A program made the position numbers and the translations under genes. 64,000 bases of DNA. It comes from Actinoplanes sp. N902-109. Lineage in GTDB: Bacteria > Actinomycetota > Actinomycetes > Mycobacteriales > Micromonosporaceae. Shown here in pieces: positions 56,721-64,000 of the stretch (positions are counted from its first letter, which is position 1; every line of letters starts with the position of its first letter). Under the pieces are notes generated by a model. That model saw nothing but the letters and a program-made list of their open reading frames with translations, made no database searches and was not told the DNA's origin. The DNA is taken from positions 6,015,501-6,079,500 of the forward strand of contig NC_021191.1 of assembly GCF_000389965.1 (NCBI RefSeq). Direction: 5' to 3'.

Positions 56721-58844
56721 TCAGAGCCGTGGCGCCGCGGTGACCGTCACGGGGGTGTTGGCCGTCAGCGCCACCGGCGCCGAGACGTCGCTCCCGTACG
56801 TGCTGGAGGTCGCCGTCTGCACCCCGCTGAGCTGCAGGGTGCCGGTCAGCGGCGAGGTCACCGTGACCGTGCCGGTGGACCGGTCGTAGACCGGGTCGGC
56901 CCCGGCGGCCTTCTCGGCGAAGTGCGCGTTGCGCAGGCTCGTGTACGCGCCCAGCGCCGGCCAGTCGAGGTTGATCAGCGGCGTCGAGTACAGCGCGTCG
57001 TACTTGCCGACCACGCTCTCCACCCAGTCGGTGACCAGCGTCTTGCCGTTGCTGTAGTCCCGCACGTTGGCGATGTGGAAGGTGTGCGTGTTGATCGAGC
57101 CGGCCGCCACGTGCTGCAGGCCGACGCCGGTCTCGTAGTCCAGCACCTGCGCGTACGTGCGGTTGGTCGGCCAGTACGGGAACTTGCCGTTCGGGCCGTA
57201 GAACGAGTTGTAGAACGTGGTCTCCTCGTCCGGCGTGGTGGTGTGGTACGCGATGTTGGTCGGCCAGTCCGGGACGACCTGCAGGCTCGGCTCCAGCGGG
57301 TGCACGATGCTGGTGTTGTAGTTCGCCGGCACGTGGCTGGCGAAGGACATGTTGCCGTGCAGGTACTTCACGCCCAGGTCCTTGGCGGCCTGCAGCAGGT
57401 TCGGGTTGGAGCCGGCCAGGCCGTGGTCGACCGGCACGCCGGTGTCGTCGTTGGGGTTCTGGGTGTAGACGCCCAGACCGGAGTACTCCGGCGTCTTGAG
57501 CACGCTGTTCGGGGTGGACAACCCGATCGCGGTCGCCGCCGTGCGGTTGTCGTTGATCTCCGCGTACGTGGTGGCGTAGCTGGTCGAGTTGAGCTCGTAG
57601 TGGTTGAGCGTGTGGTTCAGCCACCGGAAGTGGGTGCCGAGGCACTTGCTGGTCGCGGTCAGCTGCGTCGCGTCGCCGTTGGGGCTGCACGTGTTGCCGG
57701 CGAACGGGTCGATGTCGGCGCCGTTGAGCGCTAGGTTGAAGGTGAACCCGTTGGCCTGCGGGTGCGCGGTGCGCAGCGCGGTCTGGCGGTTGTCGAGGTT
57801 CACCATGTCGTGCGCGGACACCTGGAAGCCCGGCGTGTACTCGACGTGGCCGTCGGCGTAGTAGTGGTCCGACGTGTTGAACCAGTCGTCGACGTCGATG
57901 TTGAGGTAGTGCCGCTGCTCGCCGAGGAACATGCCCTTGGTCGCCCAGCGCACCACGCCGTACACGAGGATGTCGGACTGCAGCAGGTACTGGTTGAGCG
58001 TGAACGTCAGGGCGAGACGCTCGCGGCCGTCGCTCGACGTGGTCCGCACGCCCAGCACGTTGGTGCCGTCGGTGAAGGTGGCCTCGCCGCCGCACCCGGG
58101 CTTGAGCGCGGTCTTGTAGACGTAGGTCTGCACCAGCGGGATCGTGGCGGTCGCCTTGAGGTAGTCGAACACACCCGCACCGGTGGCGGTCAGACTGGCG
58201 TTGAGCGGGGTGTCGCCGACCGACTGCTCACTGACCCCGTTCAGGCAGTAGTCCTCGGGCCAGGTGCCGTAGCTGGTGTACAGCGCGGCCTGGCGCACCC
58301 CGTAGTTGCGTTCGTACGCCCACAGGATGTTCCACTCGCCGCTCTCCAGCCCGTTGAGGTACGTGCCACCGGACGAGTAGATCAGCATGCTGTTGGTGAG
58401 CAGGATCGCGTTGTACTTGCCGGTGCCGTCGGCCCGGGTCAGCGTGTCCACGGTCAGCGGGGTGTTCGCGCTGTAGAGCACGTCGTACGCCGCGCCGAGC
58501 CGGTCGAGCGTGGTCTTGTACGTCGGGACGCCGAAGTCGCTGGTGTCCGTGGCGATGATGAGGGCGCGCAGGGCCACCTTGTCGGTGGCACCGGCGGCGG
58601 CCGCGGCCTTCGCCGGGGCCTTGGCGGTGGTGACGGCCACCTTGCCGGTGCGCTTGGGCAGCGGTGCGGGCGGGGTGACCTTCGGCGGCGCGACCTGGCC
58701 GTAGCCGGGGACGTTCGGCACGGCGGTCCGCACCGGAGGTTTGGCGCCGGCGGCGGCGGGCGCGGCAGCCACGAGGGCGCCGGCACACACGGCGGCGATG
58801 AGGGTGCGCAACCCTCGACGGTGGACGGTTCGGGCGAGCGCCAT
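56721..58844 (-). CDS. secreted Agd3-like polysaccharide deacetylase
   Basis: A 707-residue exported protein. Signal peptide RRGLRTLIAAVCAGALVAAAPAAAGA, a Pro/Ala-rich spacer, an N-terminal glutamine-amidotransferase-like fold (VALRALIIATDTSDFGVPTYKTTLDRLGAAYDVLY), a central deacetylase barrel with HYLNIDVDDWFNTSDHYY (metal Asp), GFTFNLALNGADIDPF and the H-x3-H motif HTLNHYELNS, and a C-terminal beta domain. This order and the IDVDDWF signature resemble Agd3 of Aspergillus and its bacterial relatives (CE18), which deacetylate alpha-1,4-linked GalNAc polymers. ATG 58844 has GGAGG seven bases upstream. First gene of the operon. Confidence 0.8.
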   Translation of the reverse strand: MALARTVHRRGLRTLIAAVCAGALVAAAPAAAGAKPPVRTAVPNVPGYGQVAPPKVTPPAPLPKRTGKVAVTTAKAPAKAAAAAGATDKVALRALIIATDTSDFGVPTYKTTLDRLGAAYDVLYSANTPLTVDTLTRADGTGKYNAILLTNSMLIYSSGGTYLNGLESGEWNILWAYERNYGVRQAALYTSYGTWPEDYCLNGVSEQSVGDTPLNASLTATGAGVFDYLKATATIPLVQTYVYKTALKPGCGGEATFTDGTNVLGVRTTSSDGRERLALTFTLNQYLLQSDILVYGVVRWATKGMFLGEQRHYLNIDVDDWFNTSDHYYADGHVEYTPGFQVSAHDMVNLDNRQTALRTAHPQANGFTFNLALNGADIDPFAGNTCSPNGDATQLTATSKCLGTHFRWLNHTLNHYELNSTSYATTYAEINDNRTAATAIGLSTPNSVLKTPEYSGLGVYTQNPNDDTGVPVDHGLAGSNPNLLQAAKDLGVKYLHGNMSFASHVPANYNTSIVHPLEPSLQVVPDWPTNIAYHTTTPDEETTFYNSFYGPNGKFPYWPTNRTYAQVLDYETGVGLQHVAAGSINTHTFHIANVRDYSNGKTLVTDWVESVVGKYDALYSTPLINLDWPALGAYTSLRNAHFAEKAAGADPVYDRSTGTVTVTSPLTGTLQLSGVQTATSSTYGSDVSAPVALTANTPVTVTAAPRL

Positions 58845-59522
58845 CAGGCGACCTCCACGGCAGAGTCGACGATTCTGGGAACGGCGGACGCGAAACACGT
58901 CCGGCGAGCGAGCCGACGGCGAGTCTAAGAGAGAATTAAGGAGTGCCGGACCGGGGATTCGGTGTCTCCACTTTGACTATTGATGCGGTTGACTGGGCGT
59001 CGTCCACAGTGATAGCCCCAAGCTCCCGGATCCGGCTCGGCATCATGTCACACCGGCACCGACCCGACCTGACGAGCGCATTCTCCGAAGTTCGCTTAAT
59101 GCCGCGTTAATACAACGACCCCCTACGCAGAGGTATCGGAGATCACCGCTGAGTAGCCGCAAGGTGGACGAGATGTCCACTCTGGTGGGTAAACAAGGTG
59201 AACCGCGATAACTGCGCAGTTCTCCGCACCGGGCACAAACGGTCCGGTGTGGAACGCCGATGAACGGGTAGCGGCGCCCGCGCGGTTCAGCCGGCGGCCC
59301 ACCAGCGTGCAACATCATTTCGCATCGCTGTCACCCCGGGCAAGATCGCAATTTGCCCGCGACATTCCGCCGAACGGCTCGAATGCCCGGGACCAAAGCC
59401 TCTTCCGTTCTTCGTACCGGCCATTTTCCGGCCCGGAATTTCAGCGCCCGGCGATATGGCGATGACGCCGGCGCCACCCTTAACCGCCCGGTTGCCGCAA
59501 ATCACTCAGCTGGGCAACGAGC
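58845..59522. other. 680-bp leader/upstream region of the polysaccharide operon, no gene
   Basis: No frame here looks coding. It is richer in A/T than its flanks and holds inverted repeats: GTGGAC-GAGAT-GTCCAC (59164-59180) and the 12-bp palindrome AACTGCGCAGTT (59210-59221). It must contain the promoter of the long minus-strand operon and, by length, could hold a 5' regulatory leader; I could not match it to a known riboswitch. Confidence 0.55.
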
Positions 59523-59558
59523 AACGCCCGGCGCTGGGCGGGCCCGGCGCCGGGCGTT
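59523..59558 (-). terminator. terminator after the DUF3349 gene
   Basis: AACGCCCGGCGC and GCGCCGGGCGTT form a perfect 12-bp stem with a 12-base loop, 15 bp past the DUF3349 stop. It insulates the pit cluster from the polysaccharide operon. Confidence 0.8.
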
Positions 59559-59573
59559 CTCGGTGCGGACAGC

Positions 59574-59906
59574 TCAGTCCGGGGGCGGGTCCGCGAGCGG
59601 CCAGCCGCCGGCGGCCAGGTGGGCGGAGACCCGGACGATGTCCTCCGGGCTCGCCTCCTGCAGCATCGACGTACTGATCATCGCCTCGATGTCCGCGGGG
59701 GTGATCGGCTCGCTGCCCGCGCCCGGCCCGCCGCCGTTCGACCGGGCGGCGAGGTCGATGGCGATCTTACGGACCTCGTCCTCGGTCAGCTTGCGTCGTA
59801 GCACGCCGAGCAGGGCCACGTAGTCCTGCCGCGGCACGCCGGTGGGATAACCCGCGCGCAGCCATTCGACCGCGCGTGTCAGGAAACTGGACCGGGGCTC
59901 GCTCAT
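59574..59906 (-). CDS. DUF3349 protein
   Basis: A 110-residue protein: SSFLTRAVEWLRAGYPTGVPRQDYVALLGVLRRKLTEDEVRKIAIDLAARS...ITPADIEAMISTSMLQEASPEDIVRVSAHLAAGGWPL is the complete DUF3349 domain, a small helical fold with unknown function. In Mycobacterium tuberculosis the homologous gene also follows a small membrane protein gene and the phosphate carrier gene (Rv0543c-Rv0545c), and the same order is seen here. Confidence 0.9.
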   Translation of the reverse strand: MSEPRSSFLTRAVEWLRAGYPTGVPRQDYVALLGVLRRKLTEDEVRKIAIDLAARSNGGGPGAGSEPITPADIEAMISTSMLQEASPEDIVRVSAHLAAGGWPLADPPPD

Positions 59907-59913
59907 GGCCGCC

Positions 59914-60210
59914 TCACTTGTCCACGACCGTCGGGAACACGTGCTCGAAGCTCAGCACCTTGCCCATGCCGCTGGCCACGATGAAGGTGATACCGAGCAC
60001 GACGCCGAGCAGCACGACCGCGAACAGCAGCCAGGCGAGCACCTTGCCCGCCGGGTTCGGTGCCCCGCCGCCCACCTCGGCGGCACCGCCGTCGCCCCAG
60101 GCGAGCGTGCGGATGCCGACCGCGAACAGGGCGGGCAGCCCGGCGCCGAGGATCAGACCGGCGAGCAGGACCTTCCACGCGCCCTCGAGGGCGAATCCCA
60201 GGTTGTGCAT
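59914..60210 (-). CDS. two-helix membrane protein between pit and DUF3349
   Basis: A 98-residue protein with WKVLLAGLILGAGLPALFAVGIRTL and LAWLLFAVVLLGVVLGITFIVA as membrane helices and a short C-terminal KVLSFEHVFPTV. Function unknown; conserved position in the PitA-membrane protein-DUF3349 cluster of actinobacteria suggests an accessory role in phosphate uptake. 13 bp after the pit gene. Confidence 0.8.
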   Translation of the reverse strand: MHNLGFALEGAWKVLLAGLILGAGLPALFAVGIRTLAWGDGGAAEVGGGAPNPAGKVLAWLLFAVVLLGVVLGITFIVASGMGKVLSFEHVFPTVVDK

Positions 60211-60223
60211 GATCGCGCCCCTC

Positions 60224-61447
<1,224 letters not shown>

Positions 61448-61506
61448 ATACAGAAGCTTGCCCGCTGATCATCCCAGGGAAAGCCCCGGGAACCACCCAT
61501 CGAAGA

Positions 61507-61540
61507 GTTCCGCCGCCCGTTCACCGCCCGTCGCGGCAAA
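61507..61540. promoter_or_regulatory. possible PHO-box-like repeats upstream of pitA
   Basis: Units GTTCCGCCGCCC, GTTCACCGCCC and GTCGCGG follow each other at 11-12 bp, the spacing of PhoP direct-repeat units; the middle one has the full GTTCACC core. Only one unit matches well and the orientation is opposite to pitA, so this is tentative. Confidence 0.25.
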
Positions 61541-61633
61541 GCAACCCAAAATCCATCCGCGAAAGAGTTTCAACCGGGCAGTGGCCGGACACGGCATGGG
61601 GCATATGTAACTCTGTGGAGTCGCCTCGCAACC

Positions 61634-62626
61634 ATGGATCACTCCTGGAAGCGGTGGAGCATCGGCGGAGACCTGCTGAGCGCGGCAGTTGCAGCGGTCG
61701 GCGGGCTAGGCGCTGGCGGGCTGGCCCGCACTTGGATCAGGCACCGAACCCGGCTGTACCTCGAACGCGAAAGATCCACCCGGCCCGCAGCCCGCGCGGC
61801 CGGCCTGGCTCGGCTCGGGGCGGTCAGATCGCACAAACCGTCGCTGGGCTGCTGGGCCAGGTGCTGTCCCAGGGCGACAGCTGTGGCGTCCTGGGGCCGC
61901 ACGAGTTCGGTGCGCTTCTGCGGACCACCAGTGCCGAGGCGGCTGTGCCCGAGCTCAAGCAACTCCTCGCGCTGACAACGGTCGGCGGGTCACGGCTCAG
62001 CGCCTGCTTCGGCACGGTGTCGTTCACCGGCGGGCAACCAGTGACCGGGCGAGATCTGATTCACGATGCGCGTTGGGCGAGCCGGGTGGGCCGGCCGGTG
62101 CGGCCGCGTACACCCCAGGAACGAGACGAAGCGATGCGCGACGAGGTACGCACCATGGTGGACCACGATCAGCTGAGCCTGCAGTCCCAGGCCATCCTCG
62201 ACCTCGGGCTGAACGCCGTCACCCGGCACGAGATCCTGCTGCGGGTGCGCCAGGGTCCGGCTCCGGCGGCTTCCCCGGCGGCCCTGCTCGCCGCGGCGGA
62301 TCGCAGTGACGAGATCGTGGCCGTCGACAGATGGGTGGTGGACCGGGCGCTCGGCATCATCGGCGAGAGCCCGCAGACGGCTCACTATCACATCAATCTG
62401 TCCGGGCGGACACTCTCCACACCCGACCTGGCCGACTACGTGCTCGCCACGATGGAGCGGTACGGCGTGGACCCGCATGCCGTCACGTTCGAGGTCACCG
62501 CGTCCGGCGGTGCTGCGCGAGCTCGGGGTGGACTTCGCGCAGGGTTCCGCGATCGAGCGGCCACACCGGATGGTGCCCGCAGGGGCACCGGCGGCGCGGG
62601 CGGGCCGGCGGCGGGCAACCGGCTGA
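61634..62626 (+). pseudogene. degenerate GGDEF-EAL (c-di-GMP turnover) gene
   Basis: From about 61825 one frame reads QIAQTVAGLLGQVLSQGDSCGVLGPHEFGALLRTTS, a cyclase-domain end in which GGDEF has become GPHEF, then an EAL domain start (LQSQAILDLGLNAVTRHEILLRV ... AVDRWVVDRALGII ... HINLSGRTLSTPDLADYVL ... VDPHAVTFEVTASGG). The EAL motif itself is altered. After 62508 the frame is lost and the domain end, VLRELGVDFAQGSAIERP, appears in another frame at once, so about 100 residues carrying the catalytic metal and Lys sites are deleted. The upstream start (ATG 61634) is in yet another frame. No functional c-di-GMP enzyme can result. Confidence 0.75.
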
Positions 62627-62676
62627 CCGATGCGGGCCGGCGGCGGTGCCGGTCCTGCATCGCCGACCGGTTCGGG

Positions 62677-63969
62677 TCAGTCCCGCTCCACGGCGTGGAT
62701 AGCGTCGGTGAGGATGGCGAGGCCTTCGCGGGCCTCGTCCTCGGTGAGGGTGAGCGGCGGGCCCATCCGCAGCACGTTGCCGTACAGACCGCCCTTGCCG
62801 ACCAGCAGGCCGCGCCGCCGGCACTCGTCCGAGACCCGCAGCGTGCCGGCCGGGTCGGGGTCGGTGGTGTGCGGGCGGCAGAACTCCAGGGCGATCATGA
62901 GGCCCCGGCCGCGCACCTCGGCCACGATCGGCGAGGTCGCCGCCAGCGGGCGCAGGCCGGTGAGCAGGATGTCGCCGGTGCGTTTCGCGTTGGCCTGGAG
63001 GTCGTGGTCGAGCACGTAGTCGAGCACGGCGTTGCCCGCAGCGGTGGCGACCGGGTTGCCGCCGAACGTGGAGAAGCTGGTCGCCGGGACGGCGTTGACC
63101 AGGTCGGCGCGGCCGACGACGCCGGCCAGGGCGAAGCCGTTGCCGATGCCCTTGGCAAAGGTGATCAGGTCGGGCTGCACGTCGTGGGCCTGGTAGCCCC
63201 AGAAGTGCTCGCCGGTGCGGCCCCAGCCGGTCTGCACCTCGTCGGCGATCAGCAGGATGCCGTGGTTGTCCAGCTCCTTCTTGAGCGCGCCGAGCAGGCC
63301 GTCCGGGCCGTGCACGAAGCCGCCCACCCCCTGGATCGGCTCGGCGATCAGGGCGGCGACGTCACCGGCGGTGGTGGTGGCCAGGACCTCGCGCAGGTCG
63401 TCGACGGCGGCCTCGACGAAGGCGTCGTCGGCCAGGCCGGCCAGCCGGCCGCGCAGCCGGTCGCCGGAGTGCAGCCAGCTCACCTGGAGCGGGCTCAGGC
63501 CGCTGGCCGACCAGCTGCGGTGCCCGGTGACCGCCATCGCGGCGAACGAGCGCCCGTGGTAGCTGTTGCGGATCGCCAGGATCTGGTTGGAGCGGCGGTG
63601 GTTGGTGGCGAACAGCAGCGCCGCCTCGTTGGCCTCGGTGCCGGAGTTGGCGAAGAACACCCGCGCGTCCGGGATGCCGGCGAGCCGGGTGATCTTCTCG
63701 GCGAGTTCGACCTGGTGGCGGATCAGGTACAGGGTCGAGCTGTGCACGATGCCGGTGGCGAGCTGCTTCTCCACCGCCTCGCGCACCTCGGCGACGTCGT
63801 GGCCGAGCATGGTGGTCAGCACGCCGCCGAAGAAGTCGAGATAGGTCTTGCCGGTGCTGTCGGTGACCCGGCGTCCGGAGCCGGACACCAGCTCGATGGC
63901 GTCGGCGCCGTAGTAGGTGGTCACCCAGGACGGCAGCACGGCCTGGTGCCTGGCCAGCAGTTCGTTCAT
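62677..63969 (-). CDS. class III PLP-dependent aminotransferase
   Basis: A 430-residue fold-type I aminotransferase: GKTYLDFFGGVLTTMLGHDVAEV, VFFANSGTEANEAALLFAT (phosphate-binding), NSYHGRSFAAMAVTGHRSW, AALIAEPIQGVGGFV, LIADEVQTGWGRTGEHFW (cofactor Asp) and the PLP lysine in LITFAKGIGNGFALAGVVG. The pattern fits the alanine-glyoxylate/beta-alanine (AGXT2) or 4-aminobutyrate group; the amino donor cannot be fixed. ATG with GGAGG six bases upstream. The upstream neighbour is beyond the window. Confidence 0.93.
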   Translation of the reverse strand: MNELLARHQAVLPSWVTTYYGADAIELVSGSGRRVTDSTGKTYLDFFGGVLTTMLGHDVAEVREAVEKQLATGIVHSSTLYLIRHQVELAEKITRLAGIPDARVFFANSGTEANEAALLFATNHRRSNQILAIRNSYHGRSFAAMAVTGHRSWSASGLSPLQVSWLHSGDRLRGRLAGLADDAFVEAAVDDLREVLATTTAGDVAALIAEPIQGVGGFVHGPDGLLGALKKELDNHGILLIADEVQTGWGRTGEHFWGYQAHDVQPDLITFAKGIGNGFALAGVVGRADLVNAVPATSFSTFGGNPVATAAGNAVLDYVLDHDLQANAKRTGDILLTGLRPLAATSPIVAEVRGRGLMIALEFCRPHTTDPDPAGTLRVSDECRRRGLLVGKGGLYGNVLRMGPPLTLTEDEAREGLAILTDAIHAVERD

Positions 63970-64000
63970 CGGGGTCCTCCAAAGGTTGGGGAAGGGCCGT

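Noticed and set aside
59043..59318. 91-codon minus-strand frame in the polysaccharide operon upstream region
   Set aside because: No ribosome site, no GC bias at third positions, and inverted repeats run through it; treated as non-coding.
58845..59522. c-di-AMP (ydaO) or c-di-GMP riboswitch in the long leader
   Set aside because: I looked for the conserved core segments on the minus strand and could not line them up; a covariance-model search would be needed.

Overview
The window is high-GC actinomycete chromosome. GC-rich third codon positions, frequent GTG/TTG starts, GGAGG-type ribosome sites, ATGA/GTGA coupled gene pairs, DUF3349-PitA, DUF5706, MmyB-type regulators and IclR/GylR-controlled glycerol genes all fit a filamentous actinobacterium; my best guess is Micromonosporaceae (Actinoplanes-like), inferred from protein style and not tested. 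No rRNA, tRNA, IS element, phage gene or CRISPR array was seen, so this looks like chromosomal accessory/metabolic DNA. Layout: 1-7.1 kb holds a cut-off methyltransferase, an OFA-type MFS transporter with a coupled 35-residue partner, a secreted GH2-LamG glycosidase, CutC and a UDP-glucose dehydrogenase. 7.2-14.6 kb holds a frameshifted FUSC relic, a 2H phosphoesterase, and a minus-strand signalling island: DUF5706/PycTM-like membrane effector, Crp-family regulator, a perfect TGTGA-N6-TCACA site, nucleotidyl-cyclase-like protein, large P-loop NTPase, SPFH-like protein, membrane protein and a proteasome-like Ntn hydrolase. The C-terminus of the cyclase-like protein and the N-terminus of the NTPase share a short beta-type motif, suggesting homotypic signalling as in NLR/amyloid-motif systems. 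14.7-28 kb is mixed: lipase, LuxR regulator lacking its ATPase, GDPD, small enzymes, a fused alpha-beta glycyl-tRNA synthetase, acyl-CoA dehydrogenase, and a MarR-NmrA pair with a clear double operator. 28.1-34.7 kb is glycerol catabolism: glpD-glpK-glpF diverging from an IclR regulator and a second glpK. 34.7-37.7 kb holds DUF3253, DUF427, a sigma region-4 protein, an SDR and its divergent MmyB-type regulator. 37.8-43.1 kb is a second uncharacterised minus-strand operon: EgtD-like methyltransferase, PLD-like/methyltransferase fusion, degenerate NTPase fused to an alpha/alpha-toroid-like region, and a membrane protein. 43.3-47.3 kb holds a PDZ-less YlbL-type protease, a TehA/SLAC1-type carrier, a secreted protein built of three copies of one domain, and a Clp-N/HTH protein with a twin-operator promoter that looks leaderless. 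47.4-58.8 kb is one long minus-strand operon that I read as an actinobacterial relative of Pel/galactosaminogalactan synthesis: Agd3-like polysaccharide deacetylase, PelF-like glycosyltransferase, PelG-like membrane protein with a repeat-rich N-terminal extension, sugar nucleotidyltransferase, reductase/epimerase, GH114-like lipoprotein, nucleotide-sugar dehydrogenase, two tandem 23-codon micro-ORFs, epimerase and a second GH114-like protein. 59.5-64 kb holds the PitA-membrane protein-DUF3349 cluster, a GGDEF-EAL pseudogene and a class III aminotransferase. A recurrent oddity is short in-frame tandem duplication of gene 3' ends including the stop codon (three genes), plus the MIRU-like micro-ORF repeat inside the polysaccharide operon.
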